NCBI RefSeq assembly: GCF_001704415.2
Contig: NC_030817.1
Location: 50,887,550-50,951,549, forward strand
Length of the DNA stretch: 64,000 bases
Source of the DNA: Capra hircus
Taxonomy: Eukaryota > Chordata > Mammalia > Artiodactyla > Bovidae
Direction: 5' to 3'
Positions 1-12,326 of the stretch are shown here, piece by piece. The notes below the pieces were generated by a model. That model did no database searches. It saw only the letters and a list, made by a program, of their open reading frames with translations, and was not told where the DNA came from. A program made the position numbers and the translations under genes. The first letter of the stretch is position 1. Each line of letters begins with the position of its first letter.

Positions 1-590
1 AACTATAAGTTTGTTTTCCATGTCTGTGAGTCTATTCTGTAAATAATTTCATTTTTATCATCTTTTAAAGATTCCACATATTACTGATACCATATGATAA
101 TTATCCTTGTCTAACTTAATACTCTTAGTATGATAATTTCTAGGTCCATCCATGTTAGTGCAAATGACATTATTTCATTCTTTATATGGCTGAATAATAA
201 TACTCCATTATGTGTATACATACACACACACACACATATCTTCTTTATCCGTCAAGGGACATTTAGGTTGCTTCCATGTCTTGGCTATTGTAAATAATGC
301 TGCTATGAACACTGGGCACGTGATTTTTGAGTTAAGAGTTTTCTCCAGATATATGCCCAGGAGTGGACTTGCTGGATCATATGACAACTGTATTTTTAGT
401 TTTTTGTGGAACCTCCATACTGTTCTTATCTGGTTGCACCAATTTATATTCCCACCAATAGTGTAGGAGGGTTCCCTTTTCTCTACATTCTCTCCAGGAT
501 TTACTGTTTATAGACTTTTTGATGATAGCCATTCTGACCAGGGTGAGGTGATACCTCATTGCGGTTCTGATTTTCATTGTGCCACATAAT
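1..590 (-). mobile_element. L1 LINE fragment, 3' end, runs off the window
   Basis: The minus strand carries the C-terminal end of L1 ORF2 (frame at 377-577: KIRTAMRYHLTLVRMAIIKK, a degraded form of the conserved segment) followed by the terminal coding and 3' region toward position 1. The plus strand shows the familiar antisense phrases GCTTCCATGTCTTGGCTATTG and ATTCCCACCAATAG. It is moderately diverged and 5'-truncated near 590. A short CA run sits at 221-237. Confidence 0.9.
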
Positions 591-599
591 ATGCCACAC

Positions 600-755
600 T
601 GTGCTTCTCAAATTTAAATGTGTACACAAAGCATCTGGAGTTATTAAAATGCAGATTCTGAACCTGTAAATCTAGGCTGGAACCCAAGAGTCTGCATTTC
701 TGCAAGCTCTCAGGTTACACCAATGCTCTGATGCACAGATCCCACTCCAGGTTCC
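600..755 (+). mobile_element. MER5A-like hAT-Charlie DNA transposon relic
   Basis: The order of motifs matches the MER5A consensus as I recall it: CTTCTCAAATTTAAATGTG near 605, ATTAAAATGCAGATTCTGA near 645, CTGCATTTCTGCAAGCTC near 693 and a degraded terminal part near 735. Strongly diverged, pre-eutherian in age. It abuts the truncated L1 end. Confidence 0.7.
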
Positions 756-949
756 CAGGTTCAGAGGAGCCAAGTGGATAAAGGGAAGTCCCCAGGTCTC
801 GTGATGATCTACAGTTGTTGACTTCATTTCTATTTACTTTTGGCCTCTCTGATCTGACGTGTAGAAGAATCTAAGCAATGTTTTTAACACTTTTAAATTA
901 CAAAAATAAAAACAAAAACATATATAACTTTTACAAAATATTTTCATAT

Positions 950-1115
950 TCTTGCCTCATTTCATGCTCAAAACAATGTATGGAAAAATTAAGGCAACTA
1001 TTATTATTTGAAATTTACAAGTAGTGAAAATATGCCACAAAGAGGTTAAGTCTAAAGTAGTATCACTGGTTAAGTTGTGGCTCCTGAACTTGAAACTGGG
1101 TCATCAGACTTCAAG
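950..1115 (-). mobile_element. MIR SINE relic
   Basis: Antisense MIR core: CCTCATTTCATGCTCAAAACAA, a degraded ATTATTATTT tract, then AGAGGTTAAGT, in the expected order. Highly diverged, so the boundaries are approximate. Confidence 0.5.
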
Positions 1116-1495
1116 TTCACTTCCCTTAGAAACATACTAAAGGTGAATAAGGTTTGGATTTAGGTGGATATCACAAACCACAGAATCAGAGTGTGATGCC
1201 AAGGAATGCAGAAGGGGGAAAAAAGGGTGAAGATGATTCTTCAAGGATGTGGTGTGTAGAGAGAGAACTCACATAGACTCCTGTATCTCAAGCTATAAAG
1301 GGAATGCTACAGAGCGCAGGCTTCCTCTTGGGATGGGGAGTCTAAGGCTGAGTGCCTCTCTGCATCTGGGATAAGTGGACGCCAGTGGGCAGCAGGGTTA
1401 CTTCTCCCTCCTTCTCTTCTGTACCTAGGATGAAGTATGAGTACACCTCTCTGCCTAGAAAAAAAATCACAGCCCATTTCCCATCTTTTGTTAAT

Positions 1496-1710
1496 GTGTT
1501 CAGTCACTCAGTCATGTCTGACTCTTTGTGACTCCATGGACCACAGCCCACTAGGTTTCTCTATCCAAGGGATTTCCCAGGCAAGAATACTGGAGAGGGT
1601 TGCCATTTCCTCCCTCAGGAGATCTTCCTAACCCAGAGATTGAACCCACATCTCCTGCACTGGCAGGAAGATTTTTTTTTTTTTTAACCACTGAGCCACC
1701 CGGAAAGCCC
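1496..1710 (-). mobile_element. Bov-tA SINE
   Basis: This is a tRNA-Glu-derived ruminant SINE read in antisense. It starts with the Bov-A end (CAGTCACTCAGTCATGTCTGA) and finishes with the tRNA-like end (CCACCCGGAAAGCCC). A 14-nt T run at about 1672-1686 interrupts the tRNA-like part. Confidence 0.92.
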
Positions 1711-1714
1711 AAAG

Positions 1715-1922
1715 TAAAAGGGTTAGTTGCTCAGTCATGTTCTCATGGACATGAACTATATAGCCTCACTGACTATAGCCTGTCAAACTGCTCCATCCAT
1801 GGGATTCTCCAGGCAAGAATATTGGAGTAGATAGCCATTCCCTTCTCCAGGGAATCTTCTTGGCCCAGGATTAGAACCTGGGTCTCCTGCTTTGGAGGCA
1901 GATTCTTTACCATCTGAAACAC
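1715..1922 (-). mobile_element. Bov-tA SINE (second copy, same orientation)
   Basis: A second antisense Bov-tA lies directly after the first. It is more diverged (CAGTCATGTTCTCATGGACATG, then CAGATTCTTTACCATCTGA) and its tRNA-like end decays into ACACCTTTAG. Confidence 0.88.
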
Positions 1923-2596
1923 CTTTAGTCTTTTTGCTGTAACACTATTTAAATACAGTAAGATGATTAAAAAGATTGTTTCCATCATTTCTCTAGCTTT
2001 GCACTATAAAGCACATCAGCTTGACAGAGGAAAAAAAATCTCCATCCAAACTCAGATACTCCACTTTAGGTTACAACCATCTTAGGTCTTCTTACCAAAT
2101 ATAAGGCATTACAGAGAGAGCTCAGACTCAGCAAGAACAGACTGCATTTGATGAAAATAACAAATAAATGTTCTGAATACCATATTCCAAGCCAGCAAGT
2201 TAGGACACAACCATGGTGGAGAAAACTAAAGAAGAGATGAGACACCAAGACGGGAATAGTAAACCTCGTGTTTAGGACTTTTTATCTCTTAGCCTCTTTT
2301 GCATTTCATTCAGGAAAGTAAAAACTACTGTTCTTAGAAGGAGTTTAAGACACACCCAGAGACAACTTTTCTGATGTGTTTTTACACCTCAGTGTTATAT
2401 AACTTGATGAAGAATTGCAATTAAAAGCTTTATCATGAATGTAGTTGAACTATGGATCAAATTTTACCGAGCATGTATAGATTAAGCCATTTCTTAGTTT
2501 ACAGTAAAACTAAGAAGAGTCTTTGTCCCTAGAGATGAGTAACAGGAAAACTTCTTCTGTATTTGTGAATGTTGAGCCACTGTTCTATGTCATTTA

Positions 2597-2711
2597 ATGG
2601 ACGTGAGTTTGAGCAAGCTCTGGGAGTTGGATGGACAGGGAAGCCTGGCATGCTACAGACCACAGAGTCACCAAGAGTCGGACATGACGGAGTGACTGAA
2701 CCGACTGACAG
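2597..2711 (+). mobile_element. BovB 3'-end fragment
   Basis: It matches the last ~115 bp of BovB (ATGGACGTGAGTTTGAGCAA, then AGTCGGACATGACGGAGTGA) and ends in the CTGAACCGACTGAC tail typical of BovB. Confidence 0.9.
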
Positions 2712-3429
2712 CAAATTACACAGGGAAGATAGAAGTTACTTAATTACAACAACTGTGTGGATTATTCCTTCAGGGTAAACATTACTCCTTAAAGCAGATT
2801 TAACAGCTGCTTGAAAAAAAATTAACAAAATTATTATTCTCATAAAAGTATCGGGCATTGACACGCTCTATACATAAATTAGAGTATGATTAGGTAATAT
2901 GTATGGTAAATGAAATCAGAAGAATCTGAAATGTGCCAGAAATTGAGGAGAAATTTATTACATGGACCTCAAGAAATGGCTCCCAACTATAATAAGACGA
3001 CTCAAGAATGTACTATAATACTAAGAGCATTTCAAGAACTGCTACAATTTTTATACACCTGGTAACTCTAAAAATGAGTTTATTTAACAGCATCAAAATC
3101 GGTTAAACAGTTCAATGAATGGATGGCCATCTTCTAATTTGTGTATAGAATTGCCTTTCAAGGAACTAGCAATGACCTTTTGGTGACCCCAGTAATGAAC
3201 AATTAGACCAACTACACTGAACTAGTTCATTATGTCCTCTAGCAGATTCCTATGTATTCTGAGACTGGGCAGATCTCACTGGGCATTTCACAGCAGTAAT
3301 GATAAACACCGTAGATTAGCTATACAGACACTGGAGATTCTACAGTAACATACAGTGAAGATGACACTATTTCCCCCAGGGGTCAAGTGGCAGCATCTCA
3401 GAAGTTTAACTACATGCTCCTGAGTCAAT

Positions 3430-3548
3430 TACGAACATATCTTGGCTCTACCACTACACATTGTATGATCTTGGGAAAAAAGCTACTTTACTTCTCTGGA
3501 CCTTAGTTTCTCTGTCTGAAGAATGAGGAAGATGGCCTTAGGGATCCC
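3430..3548 (+). mobile_element. MIR SINE relic
   Basis: Sense MIR order: TGGCTCTACCACTACACATTG, GATCTTGGGAAAAAAGC, then CTGGACCTTAGTTTCTCTGTC. Diverged. Confidence 0.65.
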
Positions 3549-3639
3549 TAAGTTTTCTTCAACCTGCCTCTCAAAGAGGTTACATGTGAAGCAGACTCCA
3601 TGATCCGTCACCACCAATTCAGGTAACTCGACCTGCTTT

Positions 3640-3903
3640 GGGTTTCCCTGATAGCTTAGCTGGTAAAGAATCCGCCTGAAATGCAGGAGACACTGGGCTG
3701 GGAAGATCCACTGCAGAAGGTATAGGTTACCCACTCCAGTATTCTTGGGCTTCCCCTGTGGCTCAGCTGGTTAAGAGTCTGTCTGCAACGTGCAGACCTG
3801 GGTTCAATCTCTGGGCTGGGAAGATCCCCTGGAGAAGGGAAAGGCTACCCACTCCAATATTCTGGCCTGGAGAATTCCATGGGGTCACAAAGTCAGACAC
3901 TTT
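3640..3903 (+). mobile_element. Bov-tA SINE with doubled tRNA-like unit
   Basis: Two tRNA-Glu-like heads follow one another (GGGTTTCCCTGATAGCTTAG at about 3639 and GGGCTTCCCCTGTGGCTCAG at about 3748). They are joined by CCACTCCAGTATTCTT, after which a single Bov-A body continues to AAAGTCAGACACTTTG. The same junction occurs upstream of the SINE at 12870, so the dimer is a subfamily form rather than two insertions. Confidence 0.85.
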
Positions 3904-4929
3904 GTTTCTTTCTATCTGCCCTGGGTTCTGCTTAGGTGAGTAAAGCAAACAGCTCCTCATTCTCATTGATTGAACATGATCTCACCATATGAGTTCTCTG
4001 TTGACAATATTAAATCAGATCGAGCTGTTGAAGGCAGAACATTAGGATTCAAGACAATTTTTGCGCATTTTTAGCCTATCCTTTAATTTAACAGGTAAAA
4101 CTGAGAGGAGGTGAACTGGATAAATAATTACAGGTGGCCTGTGTAGCTTTTTAACCTTTGGATATGCTAATGTATCATAAACTCATTTTTATGTCAGAAT
4201 TTAGTTAAAGTATGAACTACATTTTCTCTGCTTACATATCACAAAACAAATCAACACCATTACAGAGAAAAATCATAAGTAATGTAAACCAAAATCTCGA
4301 CTTCTCCCTCAGTGAACTGAAGATAATCTTTGTTCCTTCCTCCAGCACAAAGATTTTGTGGCCATGGGAGGAGCTGAGAATTTTGGCACAGGTTAAAAAT
4401 GATCAGAATGGAGATAAAACTACTTCCCCTGGAGGGCTGCTATGAGATTAGAGACACTATAACAGGCACAAGGAAAGTGTACAATAAATCATAATAATGA
4501 TTATTATTTATCATCATAATTAGCAGATGTTATAGCAGAAGGGTCAAAGCATAGGATTTATGGTCAGAAAGAATGGTTCCACTGAGTACCATGGCCAGAA
4601 ATTATAGATAATATTGTAAAGACAAGAACATTAAGACCATTGTGAGTCAAACTAATACTGCATGATTCTGTGAAAACATCCAACTGTGGGCCTTGGTTGG
4701 GATGTAACAGAGAGGGATAAGGGAATCTCTCAGTTCAGAGTGCGAAATGGCTGTCCAGTGGAGGCTCAGCAGTGGTCATGCTGCAATCCTTTTTCCTCCT
4801 CCCAGATATTCTAGAGGGAGGCTACCTTGCCGGGGGAGGGGGGGAAAGTACTTACTTGCTCTCTGCAACTGATTATCCATTATGTCATCAAAATCTCTTT
4901 CTAAGACCAATTTTGATCAAGACACTTAT

Positions 4930-5360
4930 TTACTTAAAATAATTCAGTGACTCACCATTACTGTGGAAAAACACTTATAGCAGCCTCCCCAGGCCCAGGG
5001 CCCCACTGTCTGCTAAAACTGGCCACACGAACACACAGACTCTGCTCCCTCCATGCTCTGCACAGACTGCTAGCACTGCTGGTTGTCGCCCCGGCTACAT
5101 CTTTACGCACCAGCCCTTGCACAGGTATCAGCTGTGTATCTCACTTCCTTCTCCAGGAAGCCTTAATGCTGAGTGATATGCCTTTCCTACAGAGTACACA
5201 CTGAACTCTGTATGTCCATATGTGAACAAGCCACTCTATATTGCACTCGGCTGTCTACCTGCTTGTTTTCCTTACTATTCTATGGGCATCTTACCTGTTT
5301 ACCTTTGTAGCCCCAGTGTTTAACACAGGTGGTTAAAAAAATCTGCTGAATGAACGTATG
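4930..5360 (+). mobile_element. L2 LINE 3' relic
   Basis: The arrangement CTTCTCCAGGAAGCCTTAATG, CTTTGTAGCCCCAGTGTTTAA and CTGCTGAATGAA follows the 3' end of mammalian L2. Ancient and diverged. A plus-strand open frame inside it (4947-5204) is not a gene. Confidence 0.65.
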
Positions 5361-5751
5361 AATGAGGGGATGCCCGAGAGGCTGAGACTGACACATAGTA
5401 GAAGAGGTAAAGGAAGGGCTCTTCCCATTATGAGGCAGAATGCCCAGCCTTCCTAAATGGGAAGGAGTCCCAGAGACAACAGCATAATTCCTCCCACTCT
5501 TCCTGGGTCTTACCCTTCTGTGTCAGGGATACTAAATTGGATGAACCACAGAGTATGATTCAATGTAACAAAGCAGTCATAGATTAAAAAAAAAAACTTT
5601 CAGATTTATTTTTATGACTGCTTTCTACCCTTCTATTTCCTCTAGGAATAACAGTTAATGTTAATCTAAAAATATGCAGAGGGTTCAAGACTTCACCGGG
5701 TTGACTGGCCTCTTCTTTTTCCCACTCTGCTGATAGGTCTCTACCAGAGGG

Positions 5752-5885
5752 TCTACAATGGCTTAGGCAAAGAGAGACTTGGGTTTGAATCTCAGGCCTG
5801 CCACTTACTCACATGTGACCTTGTTCAAGACACTAAACCCTTGCTGTCTCATTTTCTTAACTGCAAAATGTGTATAATACCTTTT
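5752..5885 (+). mobile_element. MIR SINE relic
   Basis: Sense MIR: CTTGGGTTTGAATCTCAGGC, CCACTTACTCACATGTGACC, then CTCATTTTCTTAACTGCAAA. Confidence 0.75.
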
Positions 5886-6013
5886 AAAAACTGACTTGTT
5901 TCACAGAATCACACATAGAATCACACAGATCCTGTATGCAAAAGACTTTTACATGCTCAAACATAAAGTACATTATTTCTTTATACTTTTAATCTCAAAC
6001 AAAATAAGGCTGT

Positions 6014-6226
6014 TTCACAGGAAAACGTGACTCAGCAGTAAAGAATCTGCCTGTAATGCAGGAACCACAGGAGACCTGGGTTAAATCCCTGGGTTGGGAA
6101 GAGTCCCTGGAGGAGGAAATGGCAACCCACTCCAGTATTCTTGCCTAGAGAATCCCATGGACAGAGAAGCCTAGCAGGCTACACAGGGTCGTGAAGAGTT
6201 GGACATGACTGAAGAGACTTGGCACA
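6014..6226 (+). mobile_element. Bov-tA SINE
   Basis: Sense Bov-tA from a degraded head (GTGACTCAGCAGTAAAGAA) through CAACCCACTCCAGTATTCTT to GACATGACTGAAGAGACTT. A 9-bp extra segment splits the B-box region (GCAGGAACCACAGGAGACC). Confidence 0.92.
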
Positions 6227-6702
6227 TGGAAACGAATATAACACAATAAAGACCTAATGGTTAAAAGCTAATAGCTTTCTTATGGTCCAGATTTCATTGA
6301 AAAAAGCCAAGAACACAGAGACAAAAATCAAGCTGATATTAAATTATAAAGTTACAAATGACAGTAAAGCACAGATGGACTGACTGAACAAATGTGAGAA
6401 TAAATAAGTGAACAATAATGACCCTCCCTTTCCCTGGTCTTCTACTATGACCCCCTGGGTTTAGCCAACCAGATGCCCTAAGCACTGAACTAGTCAAAGG
6501 GGTTGTGAGATGAACACTCAGTAGCCTACAGGCATGCCAAAATGTGTCTGAAACGGAACAAAAAGGAAAGTGGCCAAGTTCATGTCTGTCTTTGTCCTTC
6601 CTTCATCTGCCTGAGGCACCACAATGAAATATCTTATGTCCCAGATCCACAGCTTCCCAGGACCTCTGCCTAATGACCTGAATCCTTGGAGAGTTCTTCA
6701 TC

Positions 6703-6980
6703 CTGCTGCTGCTGCTGCTAAGTCACTTCAGTCGTGTTCGACTCTGTGTGACCCCATAGACAGCAGCCCACCAGGCTCCCCCATCCCTGGGATTCTCTAG
6801 GCAAGAACACTGGAGTAGGTTGCCATTTCCTTCTTCAATGCATGAAAGTGAAAACTGAGAGTGAAGTTGCTCAGTCGTGTCCGACTCTTAGTGACCCCAT
6901 GGACTGCAGCCTACCAGGCTCCTCCATCCATGGGATTTTCCAGGCAAGAGTACTGGAGTGGGGTGCCATTGCCTTCTCCC
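6703..6980 (-). mobile_element. Bov-A2 SINE (Bov-A dimer)
   Basis: The antisense dimer starts with the CTG repeat (CTGCTGCTGCTGCTGCTAAG). It has a linker with ATGCATGAAAGTGAAAACTG between the two Bov-A units and ends GGGTGCCATTGCCTTCTCC. Low divergence, a common ruminant subfamily. Confidence 0.95.
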
Positions 6981-7844
6981 AAAGTATCCCTCTGAATGCA
7001 CATTAGAGGAAATCAGGGAAACAGAAATTACTTAGCATTTTACAGAATTCCTCCTCTTTTTTTCCTTCACAGACTGGACACCAGTTTATGAGTAAAGGTG
7101 GGAGAGACTACAAGTGAATGTCTTTTCTAAGCCCTGTACTTCTAACTCAGAATCTCTAAAGAGCATCAGATGAAAACAGTGAAGCTTACAAACCAACCAC
7201 CTCTACTGCCAGATAAAGTTATAGTAAAGTATCAAATATGATCAAAAATTCCAACAAATCCTTATCTCATCAATCAAGGACTTTTCTCCTAAGGAGGCAA
7301 AAGAAAACCAAGACATTGTTAGGCCAAGTAGGTATTTATGTATACATACAGCCTTAGATTTTATCTTATTTCTAAGATCTCCATATATCATTTGAAAAGA
7401 TGTTGAAATATCCGAAACAGTGAAAAGGCAGGTGAGGTGGGATGCAAAAAAACTGGAGCTTTTGATCCTGGTAATTTCCTTTCTGCACTGAAACAGCAGA
7501 GGTCAGCTTGAAAAGGCTGACACATGTCCTGTTCTTGACAAAGGTTTTAATTCCCAGGCCCTCCCACAGGTATGCACATACCAAGCTATGTCTCACTTAG
7601 GCCGTTCTTCAATCCTATGTATCCTACAAAGAACAGTGGTCCGTAATATCTGAGAGCCAGGACTAAACTAAGATTCTGGCCTTCCTTTATCTTCTCCATC
7701 CTTCTGAGTCTGAACTTGGGAAACTTCTGAATGGCAGGGAAGAGTCTCTATAACCAGAAACCCATTTTCTAAAACCAGCATTCCACATGTCACCATCATT
7801 CATGGAGATGTTAAAGAAGTCTCGTCTCTCTTCTTTGTCACTGT

Positions 7845-8000
7845 GACTCCTCACTACTTGAGGCAGAGAACTGGCAGCACAGGCATAGCCTGGCAGCTGG
7901 ACAGGAACACAGATTCTCAGACCCCATCCTAGACCTGCACTGGAAGATGATCCCAGGTAATACATATGCACATTCAGATTTGAGAGGCGCTGCTCTAAGC
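7845..8000 (-). mobile_element. MER5A-like hAT-Charlie relic
   Basis: The reverse complement reads GCCTCTCAAATCTGAATGTG, ATTACCTGGGATCATCTTCC, TCTGAGAATCTGTGTTCCTG, the order of MER5A. The open frames that cross it (7687-8067 minus, 7947-8318 plus) are therefore not credible genes. Confidence 0.65.
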
Positions 8001-8339
8001 CAGCTACACTATCAGCCATTGGTTTCCTTTCCTGGGAAACCAATCCTCCTCCAAGAGGAAGGCCCACACGGGCACTCTAAGGTCCCCAGCATCACTCTCC
8101 ACACTCCCCCGTGTGCACAAGGAAAGCTGGCTCTTCTCCAAAGAACACAGGTAGAGCACCTGGTACACTACGTAGCCCATCCAGGAGCCACTCAAACACA
8201 TGTATTTTCTTTCTGTATACCTATTCACCACTGCCAATATCCTCATATCTCTTCCAGCTGGCTCCTTTCCTGTCATGATCTTTCTTCCTCCCAGTTTCTA
8301 AAACAGATTCTCTCGTGAAGTGATTCGCCAGGCTCTAAC

Positions 8340-8455
8340 GCCAAAGTTTTGGCTCTACAGTTTATCTGCTGGGTGATTCAGGAAGACAATGTAACGTTTC
8401 TAGGCCTCAGTTTTCTCCTCTGGTACTAACAGTGCGTACCCCTTGGCGCTGCTGT
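8340..8455 (+). mobile_element. MIR SINE relic
   Basis: Sense MIR features: TTTGGCTCTACAGTTTATCTG, CTAGGCCTCAGTTTTCTCCT, then a degraded 3' part. Diverged. Confidence 0.6.
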
Positions 8456-8497
8456 GAAACCACTGTATTTCACGTTACTACAGCACAGTACTCATGC

Positions 8498-8660
8498 TTG
8501 GGCTTCCCAGGTGGCACTAGTGGTAAAGCCTGACAACGCAGAAGATCTAAGAGACACAGGTTCGATCCCTGGGTCAGAAAGATCCCCTGGAGAAGGAAAT
8601 GGCAACCCACTCCAGTATTCTTGCCTGGAGGATCCCTATGGACAGAGAAGCCTGGCGGGC
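8498..8660 (+). mobile_element. Bov-tA SINE, 3'-truncated
   Basis: Starts TTGGGCTTCCCAGGTGGCA, continues through GGAAATGGCAACCCACTCC and stops after AGAAGCCTGGCGGGC, so the last ~50 bp of the usual element are missing. Confidence 0.93.
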
Positions 8661-9390
8661 TTGTGTTCATGCTCAGACCAAGACCTTTCCACTGACTTAG
8701 TTTGGATGCCTTCCCATTGCGTTAAGGGCCCCAGCACTGATAGACCAAGCCACACAGCTTAGCACCTAACTGTAACTCTCCTGTAGAGATCTTTGTTTTG
8801 TCTTACTGGTTTTGTCTCCAAAACTGGATCTTAAAAGACAATGTGTCAGGATGGTGGTTGTTTTTACAGATGGTAAAAGTAGTTCATGGTCTTTATAGGA
8901 AATACAGAAAATATGGAGAAATATGAAAAAGAAATAATAAACAATCCATAATCTCACCACTCAGAGAAGACAACTGTTAACATTTTAGAGGATTTCCTTC
9001 TAAACAAGAAAATCTTAGGTTTCAGGAGACCAAGGGCCAAGTCTTAATCTTCTCAGTTTTCCCTGGCTTTCCCACACCCAATGCTTGTCCCGCCCCAGCA
9101 CCTAAGCTAGCACAGTGCAAGGAACTCTGCAGCTGACACACGCTTGTTCCTTAGCTGACTGATGTACTGATGTGGCTTCCTCTGCACCTATGTGTGGACT
9201 GGCTACATACTGAAATAGGGATACTGTCAGAAGCAGTGACAAAATCTGTTTTGTCCTTTGTTCAGTTCAAGCTGCTGCAAAAGTGTGCTCAGATCTGTAC
9301 TCCATGTGACTGCTGTCTGTGTTTGATGGTGACAGTGTGTTTCTGCTGAGGTCTCATGTTTCCCTTTTCAACGTCTCAGGTCTCACATAC

Positions 9391-9520
9391 CTACAGGAAT
9401 GGTCATCCCGTGAATTTTATCAGCCCAGCCTGCATAATACCGAAGGGTTTTGATGACTCCTTGCAAATCGACATAAAATGCTTGCAGAAACGGTTTGCCA
9501 CCATTGAGGGATTCCATGGT
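9391..9520 (-). CDS. ALDH1A2: ALDH1A2 (RALDH2) coding exon 4
   Basis: On the minus strand the exon begins after TTTTCCCACAG with ACC ATG GAA and ends with GTA G before the donor GTATGTG. Its 130 bases give 43 codons plus one base, so the next exon is joined in phase 1. The product reads TMESLNGGKPFLQAFYV and later LRYYAGWADKIHGMTIPV, about residues 122-164 of ALDH1A2, the stretch just before the DGDYF segment that the missing exon 5 should supply. The G left after the last full codon begins the expected Asp codon. The exon is intact. A plus-strand open frame at 9356-9610 and a longer minus-strand frame at 9420-9809 overlap it in the wrong frame or run into intron, and are not genes. Confidence 0.96.
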
Positions 9521-12326
9521 CTGTGGGAAAAGAAACAGAGAGAACTTTCCAGTGATACATTAAGTGATTGCTGGAGCAAACAAAAAAAGGAATGGAAAGA
9601 ATACAAATGAATCTGAATAATGACGCATACCTGGTCAACTCTGATTTCCCAAATGAAAAGATTTTAGTACTGCTTGTCGAGTTTAGTTTCCAGTAAAAGC
9701 CACCATGAGTATGTATGTGCGTGTTCTTGTGCTTGGGTATGAGCTTCCAGTAACCACTATTCCAATACATAAACACCACTGGTGATAAAGAAAGTGTTCT
9801 GCTTGTCAACCAGCTTCTGTTATATTAATGATCAGAGCTACGCGGGGATTTTTCAGAGTCTACATCAGTAATCTGAATCCATAAAGAGGAGCAGGGACAT
9901 GGGCTTTTATGCACTTGATGAGAATATAAAACGCTCCCCACAGCTGCCAAGACCCCTGCTGAGAAATGGAATGGCCACGGTGCACAGCGAGTTTATTTAT
10001 TACCACCAAATAAACAAGATCTCCTCTAGGGAAGCTCATACTGTAACAACATGAGGGCTGGTTTTCTGTAAATATTTAGCTTAACAACCATTATCTATTA
10101 AGAGTGAAGTACTCGGTCCATTTAATAAAAATAGAGTTAGAGTTATTAAGCAGTTTTAGATTATAAATGTTATTATTTTAATGACACATTCCTAAATAGG
10201 ATAAGTCTGTAATGTAAAGAATTTAAGAAGAATTCACTGGAATGAGAAGAGTATTTTGACTTGAGAAATAGTAGGGGGTTTTACATATTTAACAAATAAT
10301 ATAAACAAAAACATATGTTTGCAATCTCATGTCCTCTTCCTCAAGGTCATTTTACAATATATACTGGCACTAAAATTATCTGAGTACTAACAAAACTAAA
10401 ATTGAAATACTCTCCATTCAATGACATAAAAATAGCATTTACAGTGTAATTTATTCATGTAATATGTGTATAGGATGGAACTCATTTTAAAATACTATGT
10501 GACCTATTCATTGTATATTAGCAAAACAAGGTATTTCCCAGTTCTTTTTAGAATGTTATAGGTCTGTGGGATGAGCATTATATTCTCCACACAGAGGGCA
10601 TAGAGCCAAGGTCTAGACTACACAGACTAAAGCAGAGCCATTCAGCAGATTCTAGGCCACCTAAGCAGTCCATCCCTATGAGCTGTTGATCACCGGAGAG
10701 TTGCCAGCCCTGGGTTTATTCTCAATTGTGTTTACCTGGATGTAATATTACCTTCAGTATTCTGGTCAGGAGCTTCCCTATATTCAAGAGGATACCTCTT
10801 AGTAAAATTCATTCGTCACATGGCTTAGGAGTGTTTAAAAGTAGGACTCTCATTTAAGTGTGATGGGAAAAAGGACTTGACCACAGTGAGACACGTCAGA
10901 GAAAGGATGGCATTTGAATGTTATGACATGAAAAGATAACTGCAGAAATGAACTACATCTTCATCTAGTAAGTACCGCTAATCTATGTTATGAATACTGT
11001 ATGGATTTAACTGAAATAGATAATTACAGACCATCAGTGTGCCCCCATCATACTATTTACGTGCCAAGAACTATACTCGGACTACAACACTAGGAAGTAA
11101 AACACACTTTTCACTCTCAAAGAAATCAAAATCCAGTAAAGAGATAGCATACAGACCAGCGTTCCCCCAAGGTACGCCAAAGAATTCTGTTTTGTACAAT
11201 ATTGACAGATTAGCCAGAAAATTAGTGTTGGGGCTCCAAAAGGGTTGAGACACACTGAGCAGGGCTTGTCAGTCTTTAACATGCCAAGTGTCTTATGAAT
11301 CTTCATGAAACACCTTTTCCCAACATGTAGAAACACCTCATTGGAAACAGCATTCCTTGAAGTACCAAACCAGAAAATGCTTTTATGGACAAATATGTGT
11401 TACACACAGCAGGAGTTCCAAACCATCTCCATAAGGCATCCATTTTTGTTTCCACACTAGAAACAGATCCATGAGGGGGATGGAAGAAGGGAGAGTGATG
11501 GTGGAAGTGACAATGCCGAAGGGACTGGTGCTCCCCTCCCCCAAAGGAAACCCAAGAGTGATGTGACTTTCCAAGCAGAGGAGAGACCGTAGTACTCATG
11601 GCCCTAATGCACTGACTCGACAAGGATGCCCTCAATATTCAGTGACTGAGTCATTATGGGTCATGCAGGTGAAGACTACGGGCATTTCAAAATGGTTCCA
11701 GTGTTCAAGAGTGTATTCTTGAAGAAACTGACTTCTATTTTTAAAACAGCATCAACAACAAACCACTAGGAAAGCGAATGTCCCTTATGTGAGAAAATGA
11801 TCATTGTAGCAAAAGAAAGTTGCTGTCTCCTGTCTCTCCTTTCTATTAATTCTAGAAAGTGACAGAAGAAGAAAGGGAGCAGAGCTATATGAGAGGTCTG
11901 CATCACACCTTCTGCTTCTGAAGGATTAAGAACCACCTTCTCTCTGGTTAAGAGGGGCTCACATTGGAGAAGCAAAACTCTTCGGAATGCCAACAGAGTG
12001 GTTGGGCTTCCTGCAGGCAACGTGCTCACTTTCCCACTGCTGGATTGTTCTTGTTCTTTCGTTGAGGGTGGAAGGGAGAGGGACAAGGAAAGCAGCAAGG
12101 TCTGTACCAGTCATGGGAAGCTGTGGTTCTGTTCTTCAAAATTCAGTAAAAGACACTCAGCTGGTCCCCAGAAGCCAAACCTCTCCCCTTTTTCATGAGT
12201 TATTATGTACTCCTTCACTTGTTCCCCAGATCTGTGTCATATCATGTTTTCAGAAAGACTGAGGAATCTAAATTTCAGTGGATGGTAAATTTCGTGGTAA
12301 AGACGATGTTTTCTTAGGTTACTTAC
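9521..12326 (-). other. ALDH1A2: ALDH1A2 intron 3 (2.8 kb, nearly repeat-free)
   Basis: The intron lies between the donor at 12321-12326 and the acceptor next to 9520. In contrast to the rest of the window I see no BovB, Bov-tA, Bov-A or L1 sequence in it. Several open frames of 60-110 codons (for example 11303-11635 and 11766-12098) lack any family resemblance and splice logic, so I treat them as chance. No other gene is evident. Confidence 0.8.

Larger units (their letters stand above)
1..9390 (-). other. ALDH1A2: ALDH1A2 intron 4 (partial)
   Basis: This is the sequence downstream of the exon 4 donor on the minus strand. I looked for the reverse complement of exon 5 (DGDYFTFTRHEP, then the GQIIPWNFP segment) and did not find it, so the intron is at least 9.4 kb. 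It contains the repeats listed separately. The gaps between them (about 1116-1495, 1923-2596, 2712-3429, 3904-4929, 5361-5751, 6227-6702, 6981-7844, 8001-8339 and 8661-9390) show no gene I can support. Confidence 0.8.

Noticed and set aside
7687..8318. Two opposed frames of 123-126 codons
   Set aside because: They cross a MER5A relic in intron 4 and have no recognisable product.
1..9390. Search for ALDH1A2 exon 5
   Set aside because: No reverse-complement match to the DGDYFTFTRHEP coding segment was found by eye.
11303..12262. Open frames of about 90-110 codons in intron 3
   Set aside because: No family resemblance, conflicting strands, and no splice sites in register with ALDH1A2.
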